From Paradesertivirga sp965650335 (lineage in GTDB: Bacteria; Bacteroidota; Bacteroidia; Sphingobacteriales; Sphingobacteriaceae): a stretch of DNA of 21,598 nucleotides. The DNA lies in the NCBI GenBank assembly GCA_965650335.1, contig CBFGOI010000085.1, positions 1 to 21,598 on the forward strand, written 5' to 3'. Of the stretch, positions 9,309-16,261 are shown piece by piece. The position numbers and the translations under genes were made by a program. How positions within the stretch are numbered: the first letter of the stretch is position 1; each line of letters begins with the position of its first letter. The notes beneath the pieces were generated by a model. It made no database searches and had not been told where the DNA came from. It saw nothing but the letters and a program-made list of their open reading frames with translations.

Positions 9309-9324
9309 TTTAATTAAATAAGGT

Positions 9325-9367
9325 TTGGGGTATCTGCTGTAAGTGAATGCTTACTTGGATACCCCAA
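9325..9367 (+). terminator. Stem-loop terminator after coxA
   Basis: TTGGGGTATC (9325-9334) pairs perfectly with GATACCCCAA (9358-9367). Inside, GTAAG (9339-9343) pairs with CTTAC (9350-9354) around a six-base loop. The sequence after the stem is T-rich (TTTATTTTC), as in an intrinsic terminator. It lies 16 bases after the coxA stop and 14 bases before the ctaA ATG at 9382. It probably ends or attenuates the act-cox transcript. It also makes the GTG at 9343, which sits within the stem, an unlikely start for ctaA. Confidence 0.65.
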
Positions 9368-9381
9368 TTTATTTTCAAACT

Positions 9382-10452
9382 ATGTATCCCTCAAGTGAAA
9401 AAAGATTTCTGGCGATCAATTTATTTGCCATTATATTTCTTTTCGTGTTGATTCTTGCGGGCGGCATAGTGCGCAGTACAGGTTCAGGTATGGGGTGTCC
9501 GGACTGGCCAAAATGTTTTGACAGATTAGTTCCTCCTGTAAGTGAATCTCAACTTCCAAAAGACTATCATCAAAGGTTTGTTCAACAACGTGTAAAGAAG
9601 AACGAACGGTTTGCAAAGACTTTGGATATCTTGGGTTTTGGAGAATTGGCATCTCGAATTCGGGAGGATAGAACGATTCTGCATCCCGAAGAGTTTAATG
9701 CAGCTAAAACATGGACAGAGTATGTGAATCGTTTAATTGGTGCAATTACCGGTTTTCTGTTGCTTGGATGTGCTATTCTGTCCCTAACATATTTAAAGTC
9801 GCGAAAGCGTATCTTTTTTTTGAGTTGGATCAATTTACTGCTTGTTATTTTTCAAGCCTGGCTGGGGTCTATTGTGGTTTCAACCAATTTGCTGTCCTGG
9901 GTAGTGACAGTGCATATGCTTTTGGCTTTGGCGATTGTTGCAATTTGTATTTACACATATTTTCAGGCAAGGATTCTGCGAGAGCGAAGCCTATTGGCAA
10001 ATCAGCATGCTGGTGGAATTCGGGTCGTAACTATTATCGCCTTGTGTTTGACAATCTTTCAAATTGCATTGGGAACTGGCGTTAGGGAAGAAATAGATGC
10101 GATTGCAGAGTCGATGAATTATTTAGAACGTGCTGAGTGGCTACAAAAAGTTGGTTTTCAGTTCAACTTGCACCGCGATCTGGCTATAGTCGTAGTTCTT
10201 TTCAACTTGGTTCTGCTGATATTAATACGGAGAAAATATTTGGGAAGTACGTTTCATTTCAGGTATATGACGTATATAGCACTATTGATAGTTGCTCAAA
10301 TAGTTATAGGAATCACGCTTTCCCGTCTTGCCTTACCCCCCGTTGCTCAAACCGTTCATTTGTTCCTGGCCAGTTTAATATTCGGCGCGCAATATTACCT
10401 GCTTTTATTATTGAAGCAGAACAAATTATATAAATCAAGAATTGTTAGATAA
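9382..10452 (+). CDS. ctaA: Heme A synthase (CtaA/COX15 family)
   Basis: From ATG 9382 the product is 356 residues. Heme A synthase oxidises the C8 methyl of heme O to a formyl group, giving the heme A needed by CoxA. The protein has eight hydrophobic segments in two homologous halves. It carries the family signature STGSGMGCPDWPKCFD near residue 35, and a charged extracytoplasmic loop of about 60 residues before WTEYVNRLIGA. Histidines expected as heme ligands are His178, His264 and His326. The first-half position that is His in EYxHR-type proteins is Asn116 here (Glu113 retained). An upstream in-frame GTG at 9343 would add 13 residues but lies inside the terminator hairpin. The ctaB start directly abuts the stop. 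Confidence 0.92.
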   Translation: MYPSSEKRFLAINLFAIIFLFVLILAGGIVRSTGSGMGCPDWPKCFDRLVPPVSESQLPKDYHQRFVQQRVKKNERFAKTLDILGFGELASRIREDRTILHPEEFNAAKTWTEYVNRLIGAITGFLLLGCAILSLTYLKSRKRIFFLSWINLLLVIFQAWLGSIVVSTNLLSWVVTVHMLLALAIVAICIYTYFQARILRERSLLANQHAGGIRVVTIIALCLTIFQIALGTGVREEIDAIAESMNYLERAEWLQKVGFQFNLHRDLAIVVVLFNLVLLILIRRKYLGSTFHFRYMTYIALLIVAQIVIGITLSRLALPPVAQTVHLFLASLIFGAQYYLLLLLKQNKLYKSRIVR

Positions 10453-11325
10453 GTGGCAGAAGGCAGTTTTATTTCGGATTTTAAGAAGTTAGTTAAGCTC
10501 AGACTTACTTTTCTTGTAGTATTTTCTGCCTCTGTTTCCTTTTTGATAGGAAGTAAGGAGCAGGAATTTATTAGCTGGACAAACTGGTTAATTTTGACCA
10601 TTGGAGGTTTTTTGGTTACAGGAGCTGCAAATGGGTTTAATGAAATTATTGAGAGAGATCTTGATAAACTAATGGCGCGTACAAGCGACAGGCCAATTCC
10701 TGCAGGAAGAATGACCACAGGCCAGGCATTGGTTCTTAGTTTGTTCATGGGCATTGCAGGTACATTGATATTAGTCAAACTGAATTTCTTAACCGGTGTT
10801 CTTTCTGTGTTCTCGATTTTCCTTTATGCATTTGTTTATACTCCTTCAAAAAGAAAATCACCAATTGCAGTTTTTATAGGGGCTTTTCCCGGTGCTTTGC
10901 CGCCACTTATAGGATATTTTGCGGCATTTGAACATCCACAAATTTCCTGGGTGCCTATCATTCTTTTTCTTATTCAGTTTGTATGGCAGTTCCCTCACTT
11001 TTGGGCTATTGCCTGGGTTTTAGACGACGATTATAAAAAGGCTGGTTTCAGACTGTTGCCAACTACAAAACGCGACAGAACCAGCGCTCTTATAACTTTT
11101 CTGTCGACTATTATTTTAATACCGGTTAGTTTATTACCAACTATCATGGGATTCGGCGGTTATGCTATCGGCGGAGTTTCGCTGGTGGCAGGTTTGATCT
11201 TTTGTTGGTACGCCTTCAATCTTTTAAAAAAGTTGGATATCGTATCTGCGCGGAAATTGATGTTTGGTTCATTCTTTTATCTCCCATTGGTGCAACTGGT
11301 ATTGTTGTTTGATTATATTAAATAA
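10453..11325 (+). CDS. ctaB: Protoheme IX farnesyltransferase (heme O synthase)
   Basis: This 290-residue UbiA-family membrane prenyltransferase attaches a farnesyl group to heme B to make heme O, the substrate of CtaA. The first polyprenyl/Mg-binding motif is NEIIERDLDKLMARTSDRP (Asn63 to Pro80), matching the CtaB form of NxxxDxxxD with Glu67 at the first acidic position. The second motif is LDDDYKKAGFRLLP near residue 195. About nine hydrophobic segments are visible. The start is GTG at 10453, placed directly after the ctaA TAA with no spacer, so translation is probably coupled to ctaA. Together with ctaA this provides the complete heme A pathway beside the oxidase genes. Confidence 0.95.
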   Translation: MAEGSFISDFKKLVKLRLTFLVVFSASVSFLIGSKEQEFISWTNWLILTIGGFLVTGAANGFNEIIERDLDKLMARTSDRPIPAGRMTTGQALVLSLFMGIAGTLILVKLNFLTGVLSVFSIFLYAFVYTPSKRKSPIAVFIGAFPGALPPLIGYFAAFEHPQISWVPIILFLIQFVWQFPHFWAIAWVLDDDYKKAGFRLLPTTKRDRTSALITFLSTIILIPVSLLPTIMGFGGYAIGGVSLVAGLIFCWYAFNLLKKLDIVSARKLMFGSFFYLPLVQLVLLFDYIK

Positions 11326-11329
11326 TTAT

Positions 11330-11917
11330 ATGGATATTATGACTCAGAAACCTATTGATCAGGATAGAGAAAACCTGAAAGCCCGTAAGTTTATGATGTG
11401 GCTATTTCTGGTTTCTTCATTTATTTTCTTTGCAGGGCTAACCAGCGGTTTTATCGTATATACGGCGGGCGACCCATCGAGAGGGATAAAATTCCTTCTT
11501 CCAGAAGTGTTTAAATATAGTACTGCAGTTATTCTTCTAAGCAGTGGCACAATGCATCTGGCGTACAACGCTGGAAAGAAATTACAATTCGTAAAACAGA
11601 ATTTATATCTTGGTCTAACTATTACTCTGGGCTTTGCATTTCTTTTACTTCAATTTCAAGCCTGGGTAACACTTTTTAATCAAGGCGTAACCTTTGTTAA
11701 TCCAAATGCGTCAAATTCTTTTATTTATGTATTTACGGCGGCACATCTGCTGCACATTATTGTAGGAATAGTTCTTCTATTCAAAGCTTTAACCGGGAAG
11801 CTTATTAGCATTTCCCCAGTTCGAAATACCTTCCGTTTGGAAGTGACATCTATATTTTGGCATTTTATAGATATACTATGGATTTATTTATATGTTTTCT
11901 TACTTTTGAACCAATAA
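11330..11917 (+). CDS. Cytochrome c oxidase subunit III-type protein, first copy
   Basis: From ATG 11330 the product is 195 residues with five hydrophobic segments, the short subunit III form. Family signs are the MMWLFLVSSFIFFAG opening helix, FTAAHLLHIIVGIVLLF, and the terminal FWHFIDILWIYLYVFLLL. Compared with canonical SExxFF in subunit III, the acidic residue is replaced (Ser30), unlike the second copy downstream. An alternative ATG at 11339 starts MTQKPIDQ and is equally plausible. A longer in-frame start at 11264 would lie within ctaB and add non-hydrophobic residues; I reject it. The ctaB stop is only four bases upstream and the second copy starts nine bases after this stop. It is probably a structural oxidase subunit supporting CoxA. 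Confidence 0.85.
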   Translation: MDIMTQKPIDQDRENLKARKFMMWLFLVSSFIFFAGLTSGFIVYTAGDPSRGIKFLLPEVFKYSTAVILLSSGTMHLAYNAGKKLQFVKQNLYLGLTITLGFAFLLLQFQAWVTLFNQGVTFVNPNASNSFIYVFTAAHLLHIIVGIVLLFKALTGKLISISPVRNTFRLEVTSIFWHFIDILWIYLYVFLLLNQ

Positions 11918-11926
11918 AATAACGTA

Positions 11927-12628
11927 ATGAGTACGACTATCTCACAATTAGATGAAGTAAAAACCGGTGCTTGGGACGGTGGAAAATCACCAGTTGATGC
12001 CGAATATGGCAAAATAATGATGTGGTTTTTCCTTGTCTCTGATGCATTCACATTCTCCGCATTTTTAGTTTATTATGGCGCACAACGTTTCAGTAAACTT
12101 ACCTGGCCTGATCCAGATCTTGTTTTTCAATCTATACCCGGAATAATGGATCATGGTGCTCCACTTGTATTTGTGGGAGTTATGACATTTATTTTGATTA
12201 TGAGCTCTGTAACTATGGTTCTTGCCGTGGAAGCAGGTCATCGTAACTCAAGGAAAGAAGTTATTACCTGGATGATATGGACAATCATTGGTGGCGCAAC
12301 ATTTCTCGGATGCCAGGCTGCAGAATGGACTCACCTGCATCATGAAGGGTTTTGGTGGGGATCGATTCCTGATGTCGCAATGATCAAGGAATTAGGTGCA
12401 GATGAAGTAAGCGCTACCCAATTCGCCAACTTGTTTTTCACGATCACGGGTTTCCACGGTTTCCACGTTTTTAGCGGGGTTATTATCAATATCATTATTT
12501 TACTGATGACGGTAAATAATGTTTTTCAAAAAAGAGGTAGTTACCTGATGGTTGAAAAAGTTGGCCTTTACTGGCACTTTGTAGACTTGGTTTGGGTATT
12601 CGTATTTACTTTCTTCTATCTTGTTTAA
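11927..12628 (+). CDS. Cytochrome c oxidase subunit III, second copy
   Basis: This 233-residue subunit III (CoxC/CtaE) has five or more hydrophobic segments. Its first helix reads MMWFFLVSDAFTFSAFLVYY, with Asp39 at the position of the conserved Glu of subunit III. Other family marks are GCQAAEWTHLHHEG, FFTITGFHGFHVFSG and the terminal YWHFVDLVWVFVFTFFYLV. It contains a loop of about 35 residues (GFWWGSIPDVAMIKELGADE) that the first copy lacks. Subunit III binds lipids beside CoxA and helps sustain proton uptake. Because it retains the acidic residue, this is the better candidate for the canonical subunit. A subunit IV-like gene follows after 13 bases. Confidence 0.92.
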   Translation: MSTTISQLDEVKTGAWDGGKSPVDAEYGKIMMWFFLVSDAFTFSAFLVYYGAQRFSKLTWPDPDLVFQSIPGIMDHGAPLVFVGVMTFILIMSSVTMVLAVEAGHRNSRKEVITWMIWTIIGGATFLGCQAAEWTHLHHEGFWWGSIPDVAMIKELGADEVSATQFANLFFTITGFHGFHVFSGVIINIIILLMTVNNVFQKRGSYLMVEKVGLYWHFVDLVWVFVFTFFYLV

Positions 12629-12641
12629 TTACTGAATTAAT

Positions 12642-12995
12642 ATGGCATCAGAAAATACAACACATACAGCAGACGAACACGCACATGCAGAACATGCAGG
12701 CATGACCAAAAAAAAGATTTGGACTGTATTCTTCTATCTTTTAGGAATCACCACTCTTGAATTTATTATAGCCCTGGTGTTATTACCAAAGGGCATTATG
12801 AGCCATGGAGTAGGTAATTTTATTTATATAGCATTAACTTTACTTAAGGCCTTTTATATTGTTGCATATTTCATGCACCTTAAATTTGAAAAATATGGTC
12901 TTATTACGGCAATTGTACTGTCGTTAATTTTTATTGTTTATTTAATTGTACTAATGCTTACCGAAGGTGCATACCTCAATGTGCACATGAATTAA
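12642..12995 (+). CDS. Cytochrome c oxidase subunit IV-like small membrane protein
   Basis: This 117-residue protein has a polar His-rich N-terminus (HTADEHAHAEHAG, His8 to His18) and three hydrophobic segments: IWTVFFYLLGITTLEFIIAL, a middle helix ending FYIVAYFMHLKFE, and LSLIFIVYLIVLMLT. This arrangement and the YFMHLKFE stretch are typical of the prokaryotic COX4/CtaF-like family found next to subunit III genes. Its likely role is a structural helper subunit of the aa3 oxidase; no redox cofactor motif is present. The final A of its TAA stop is the first base of the SCO gene ATG (overlap of one base), indicating coupled translation. Confidence 0.88.
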   Translation: MASENTTHTADEHAHAEHAGMTKKKIWTVFFYLLGITTLEFIIALVLLPKGIMSHGVGNFIYIALTLLKAFYIVAYFMHLKFEKYGLITAIVLSLIFIVYLIVLMLTEGAYLNVHMN

Positions 12996-13708
12996 TGAGC
13001 AAAATTACTTCTTTAAAAAAGATTCTAATCCTGGTATCCCTATTAGCGGTGCCAGGATTTTTGTATTATTTACTTACCGAAAAAGGTAAGAACAGGTATA
13101 GGCCTTTGGAGATTTTCGGACCTAAACAAGTTGCCGCCACCTTTCATACCAAACATGGCGAAAAGATTCCCGACACGATTTATCATGTTATTCGGGATTT
13201 TAAATTAGTAAGCAATACGGGAGATAGTATCGGAATCCCTACAGACAGCAATCAAATTACTGTAGTGAATTTTTTCTATACAAATTGTAAGACTTTTTGT
13301 ACTGAAATGAACGCCCAAATGGCCCGGGTTGTGGCCCAATATCCAAATAATAAAATGCTCAGGTTCTATTCCATTACGGTGGATCCTGAACATGATACTC
13401 CTGCCGTTTTGAACTCCTATGCCAGATCTTTAAACGCAAATCCAACCAGATGGAGTTTTCTGACGGGTGATAAAGATTTTATCTTTGAACTTGCGAAGAA
13501 GGATTTTCTGGTAGATGCGTTTTCTGGCTCTAATCAGTCCGGAAATATTGTTCATAGTCAGATGCTGATCCTTGTTGACGCCGATAGACGGATACGCGGT
13601 TATTATGATTCAACAAGTAAAGAGCAGGTCGATAAGCTCATTGATGAGATTAAAGTTCAAATTACCGAGGAATTGCGCAAAGTTACTTCGTTAAAGCCTT
13701 TAAAATAA
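12995..13708 (+). CDS. SCO1/SenC-type copper chaperone for CuA assembly
   Basis: This 237-residue protein has one N-terminal membrane anchor (about residues 9-27) and an extracytoplasmic thioredoxin-like domain. Copper ligands of SCO proteins are all present: the CxxxC motif CKTFC (Cys98, Cys102) and His187 in VHSQMLILVD. It also has the family's TVDPEHDTP segment. SCO delivers copper to, or reduces the cysteines of, the CuA site of subunit II, here CoxB. Its location after the subunit IV gene (one-base overlap) and before a DUF420 gene matches the typical Bacteroidota oxidase maturation block. Confidence 0.94.
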   Translation: MSKITSLKKILILVSLLAVPGFLYYLLTEKGKNRYRPLEIFGPKQVAATFHTKHGEKIPDTIYHVIRDFKLVSNTGDSIGIPTDSNQITVVNFFYTNCKTFCTEMNAQMARVVAQYPNNKMLRFYSITVDPEHDTPAVLNSYARSLNANPTRWSFLTGDKDFIFELAKKDFLVDAFSGSNQSGNIVHSQMLILVDADRRIRGYYDSTSKEQVDKLIDEIKVQITEELRKVTSLKPLK

Positions 13709-13711
13709 ATT

Positions 13712-14251
13712 ATGAACGATAAAGTTGCCGTTCGTTTGATAACAAGCGTTTCAGTCATAGTATTTCTGGTGGTTTTGGTCTTACAAAGTCATATTATCAC
13801 CGTTTTTCCGGCAGGCAGTGATATTCCCGCATGGGTGTTTTTTCTTCCGAAATTAAATGCAATAATAAACGGGACCTGCAGTGTATTGCTATTAACCTCT
13901 TTATACCAAATTAAAAGCGGAAATATACAAACGCATAAAATTTTAAACATTACTACTTTCGTTCTTTCTTCCCTTTTCCTCTTGTCCTATATAATTTTTC
14001 ATGCTACGGGTATCAGAACAAGCTATGGTGGCGAAGGTATTTTAAAATACATCTATTACTTTATCCTGATTACTCATATAATTCTTGCAGCGGTAGTTTT
14101 GCCGGTGGTTCTGTTAAGCTTTTATAGTGGTCTAAAGATGAATGTCTCCAGGCATAAAAAGTTGGTTAGATGGAGTTTTCCTATATGGCTGTATGTAACG
14201 GTTACCGGAGTTATTGTCTATTTAATGATTGCTCCTTATTATACCTTTTAG
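13712..14251 (+). CDS. DUF420 membrane protein (CtaM/YozB-like oxidase assembly factor)
   Basis: This 179-residue integral membrane protein has five hydrophobic segments and matches the DUF420 pattern: early LPKLNAIINGTCSVLLL, then HKILNITTFVLSSLFLLSYI, FHATGIRTSYGGEG, YYFILITHIILAAVVLPVVL, and RHKKLVRWSFPIWLYVTVTG. Conserved histidines lie at the ends of helices. DUF420 proteins such as CtaM are associated with aa3/haem A-containing oxidase function in Firmicutes, and the family regularly follows SCO genes in Bacteroidota; a role in oxidase maturation is inference from that context. The start ATG is three bases after the SCO stop. It is probably the last gene of the biogenesis transcript. 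Confidence 0.88.
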   Translation: MNDKVAVRLITSVSVIVFLVVLVLQSHIITVFPAGSDIPAWVFFLPKLNAIINGTCSVLLLTSLYQIKSGNIQTHKILNITTFVLSSLFLLSYIIFHATGIRTSYGGEGILKYIYYFILITHIILAAVVLPVVLLSFYSGLKMNVSRHKKLVRWSFPIWLYVTVTGVIVYLMIAPYYTF

Positions 14252-14258
14252 GTGTGGA

Positions 14259-14279
14259 TGAGCAGTAAACAGCTGCTCA
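14259..14279 (+). terminator. Possible weak terminator hairpin after the DUF420 gene
   Basis: TGAGCAG (14259-14265) pairs with CTGCTCA (14273-14279) around a seven-base loop, starting eight bases after the DUF420 stop. There is no proper T-tract (AGCTTGACTTT follows), so an intrinsic terminator function is uncertain. Confidence 0.35.
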
Positions 14280-14339
14280 AGCTTGACTTTCTTGCCTAAA
14301 TTTAACATTTAAATTAAGCGGCTCGCTTATATTTTGGGT

Positions 14340-14347
14340 TATATTTG
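14340..14347 (+). promoter_or_regulatory. Candidate Bacteroidota -7 element (TAnnTTTG)
   Basis: TATATTTG matches the Bacteroidota housekeeping -7 consensus TAnnTTTG exactly and lies 62 bases upstream of the ATG at 14409, in a 157-base gap. I see no good TTG -33 element about 20 bases upstream. An alternative pair is TTTG at 14333-14336 with TAATTTG at 14355-14361, which has an 18-base spacer but one base too few in the -7 box. Either would drive the small CSMC protein and possibly the DUF2461 and OmpA genes. Confidence 0.4.
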
Positions 14348-14408
14348 TAATTGCTAATTTGAAGCGACGATGAGATCTGAAATCTAGTTGTTTTCCAATC
14401 TGAATTTT

Positions 14409-14684
14409 ATGAAGACTATTAAGTATTGTGCGGTTGTAATTTGTTTTCTTTTTGTTGCGAGTGTTTCATTGAATGTCAGTGCTCAGTGTTCTATGTGTAC
14501 TTTAAATGCAGAGAACTCTGTACAACATGGAAATCATCAGGGTGATGGTCTGAATAACGGCATTTTATATCTTTTGGCGATGCCATATCTGGCAGTTGCA
14601 GTAGTGGGGTTTATCTGGTATAAGCGGTATCGTCGTAAGGACATTCTCGTTGATATAAAAGACGAAAAAATTAATTTGAACTAG
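14409..14684 (+). CDS. Small exported membrane protein with CxxC pair, unknown function
   Basis: From ATG 14409 this is a 91-residue protein; a TTG at 14388 would add seven residues before the signal peptide and is unlikely. Residues 1-25 form a signal peptide ending in SLNVSA. The mature end begins Gln26-Cys27 and carries CSMC (Cys27, Cys30), followed by His40 and His43, then one membrane helix (about 54-71) and a basic stop-transfer tail KRYRRK. The paired cysteines and histidines placed just outside the membrane could bind metal or form a disulfide, but I recognise no characterised family. It follows the SCO-DUF420 genes and precedes a DUF2461 gene by 24 bases; a link to oxidase maturation is only positional inference. 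Confidence 0.8.
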   Translation: MKTIKYCAVVICFLFVASVSLNVSAQCSMCTLNAENSVQHGNHQGDGLNNGILYLLAMPYLAVAVVGFIWYKRYRRKDILVDIKDEKINLN

Positions 14685-14708
14685 GGATAGTCCTTTCAAA
14701 AGTGCAAA

Positions 14709-15371
14709 ATGATTGAAGCGTCAACTCTTAATTTCCTGAAAAGTATTTCTGAAAATAATAATCGTGAGTGGTTCAACGCCAATAAGACTGATTATGAACT
14801 TGCTCGGGAAAATGTGCTTCAGTTTACATCAAAATTGATCTCGGGATTAGCTAAGTTCGATTCAACAATTCCCCTTGATTTGAATCCTAAGGATTGCGTA
14901 ATGCGCATTTATCGGGACATCCGGTTTAGTAAGGATAAGACTCCTTTTAAAACGAATTTTGGAATTGCCATTTCCGCAAACGGGAAAAATTTTAAAGGCC
15001 CGGGCTATTATGTCCATATACAACCAGAGCACTCTTTTGTGGCCGGAGGTTCATGGTTTCCCGAAGCCGATGAGCTAAAAGCTATCCGACAAGAAATAGA
15101 TTATAACGGATCTGATTTAGTGGCAATCTTAAAAGATCCTTTATTTATTGAATCGTTTGGTGATCTGGATAGAGAAGGTATGCTCAAAACCACACCAAAA
15201 GGATATAGCTCAGATCATGAAAATATTAGTTATTTAAAGCTCAAGAGCTTTACGGCAACCAGTCGGATCTCTGACAAATCTTTAAAAAGTACAAATTCTC
15301 CAGATTCGCTTGTCTCGATTCTTGAAAGATTATTTCCATTGATGGTTTTTTTGCGTAACGCAATTTCTTAA
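14709..15371 (+). CDS. DUF2461 family protein
   Basis: This 220-residue soluble protein matches the DUF2461 (TIGR02453) family over its length. Signature stretches are FLKSISENNNREWFNANK near the N-terminus, RIYRDIRFSKDKTPFKTNFG at about 73-92, GPGYYVHIQPEHSFVAGG, and the C-terminal YLKLKSFTATSRISDKSL. The family is widespread and its biochemical role is not established. No signal peptide or membrane segment is present, so it is cytoplasmic. The start ATG at 14709 follows the CxxC protein after 24 bases, and the OmpA lipoprotein gene starts eight bases downstream, so the three may be co-transcribed without a clear functional link. Confidence 0.9.
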   Translation: MIEASTLNFLKSISENNNREWFNANKTDYELARENVLQFTSKLISGLAKFDSTIPLDLNPKDCVMRIYRDIRFSKDKTPFKTNFGIAISANGKNFKGPGYYVHIQPEHSFVAGGSWFPEADELKAIRQEIDYNGSDLVAILKDPLFIESFGDLDREGMLKTTPKGYSSDHENISYLKLKSFTATSRISDKSLKSTNSPDSLVSILERLFPLMVFLRNAIS

Positions 15372-15379
15372 TATTGTAT

Positions 15380-16213
15380 ATGAATAAAATTCTCTTCTTG
15401 TTGTTTGGAGCATTCTGTTTAAGCTCTTGTGTAGTTATGTCTACCAAAAAATACCAAACTTTAATTGCTGAAAGAGATTCATTGTCCGTAGGCTTAGATG
15501 ATGCGAATGTAAAAATTGAGAGCCTTGTAGACGAAATTGCCAGATTGAAAGGCGATACATCCCGCATAAATGGTCGTATGGCAGATCTTGAGACTAAATT
15601 ATCAGGTCTGGACGCTAATTACGCTTCTCTTCGAGCTAACAGCTCGTCGGAAATTAAGAAGTTGGCTGCAGATCTTCAGCGACGGGAAGCCAGATTAAAA
15701 GAAGTTGAAGATATTCTTCGTTCACGCGATGCAGCTACAAACGCTCTAAAAGAGAAGCTTCAGAAAGCCCTGCTCGGATTTCAAAAGAGTGGTTTAGCCG
15801 TTGATATAAGAAATGGCAAGGTTTACGTTTCTTTAACCGACAAATTGCTGTTTTCGAGCGGAAGTATTATAATAGACGAAAAGGGAAAACAGGCCCTGGC
15901 CGAACTTGGCAAAGTATTAAAGACTCAACCCGAGATTAATATTTCTGTAGAAGGACATACTGATAACCAGCGAGTGGTGAATCTTGGTCAGATTAAAGAT
16001 AATTGGGATTTAAGCGTATTACGTGCCACGTCTGTTGTTCGGTATTTAGCGGATGAACAAAGTATTGAATCTAATCGAATTACGGCAACAGGGAAGGGGC
16101 AATATCAGCCGATAGCGCCTGGAAACACAGCTGATGCCAGGAGCAGGAACCGAAGGATTGAAATAGTCCTGTCTCCGAAGCTTGATGAATTATATGATTT
16201 GATCAAGCAATAG
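15380..16213 (+). CDS. OmpA-family peptidoglycan-binding lipoprotein with coiled coil
   Basis: From ATG 15380 the product is 277 residues (a TTG at 15374 would add two). Residues 1-17 form a lipoprotein signal with lipobox LSSC (Cys17). Residues ~23-130 are charged and heptad-like (Leu/Ile with Glu/Lys/Arg), consistent with a long coiled coil spanning the periplasm. The C-terminal OmpA domain (about 155-268) has LLFSSGSIIIDEKGKQAL, EGHTDNQ (Asp195), NWDLSVLRATSVVRYL (Asn208, Arg215) and NRRIEIVL, the usual diaminopimelate-contact pattern. It probably links the outer membrane to peptidoglycan. It ends 13 bases before a shared terminator hairpin facing rfbC on the other strand. Confidence 0.92.
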   Translation: MNKILFLLFGAFCLSSCVVMSTKKYQTLIAERDSLSVGLDDANVKIESLVDEIARLKGDTSRINGRMADLETKLSGLDANYASLRANSSSEIKKLAADLQRREARLKEVEDILRSRDAATNALKEKLQKALLGFQKSGLAVDIRNGKVYVSLTDKLLFSSGSIIIDEKGKQALAELGKVLKTQPEINISVEGHTDNQRVVNLGQIKDNWDLSVLRATSVVRYLADEQSIESNRITATGKGQYQPIAPGNTADARSRNRRIEIVLSPKLDELYDLIKQ

Positions 16214-16226
16214 TGCCTTAGAAAAT

Positions 16227-16261
16227 GATAAGACCGATGAGAAATTTCTCAGGGTCTTATC
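16227..16261. terminator. Bidirectional terminator between convergent genes
   Basis: GATAAGACC (16227-16235) pairs perfectly with GGTCTTATC (16253-16261). Within it TGAGA (16238-16242) pairs with TCTCA (16247-16251) around AATT. The left flank GAAAAT gives ATTTTC on the minus strand, a short T-tract for rfbC transcripts; the plus-strand tail is weaker (TTAAAA). The hairpin fills nearly the whole 48-base gap between the stops of the OmpA gene and rfbC. Confidence 0.65.

Noticed and set aside
9343..9381. GTG 9343 as the start of ctaA (13 extra residues)
   Set aside because: The codon lies in a terminator-like stem and the added residues do not resemble a CtaA N-terminus; ATG 9382 begins just before the first membrane helix.
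9711..10085. 124-residue plus-strand frame within ctaA
   Set aside because: Overlaps ctaA in another frame and its translation has no family resemblance.
10395..10778. 127-residue minus-strand open frame opposite ctaA and ctaB
   Set aside because: It overlaps two well-supported genes, has no recognisable domain, and mirrors their codon pattern.
11264..11329. Start of the first subunit III gene at 11264 inside ctaB
   Set aside because: The added residues are encoded in ctaB's coding sequence and look like a frame shadow; ATG 11330 (or 11339) fits the family N-terminus.
12449..12466. Tandem repeat GGTTTCCAC twice in the second subunit III gene
   Set aside because: It encodes the conserved GFHGFH motif of subunit III, so it reflects protein sequence rather than a DNA repeat element.
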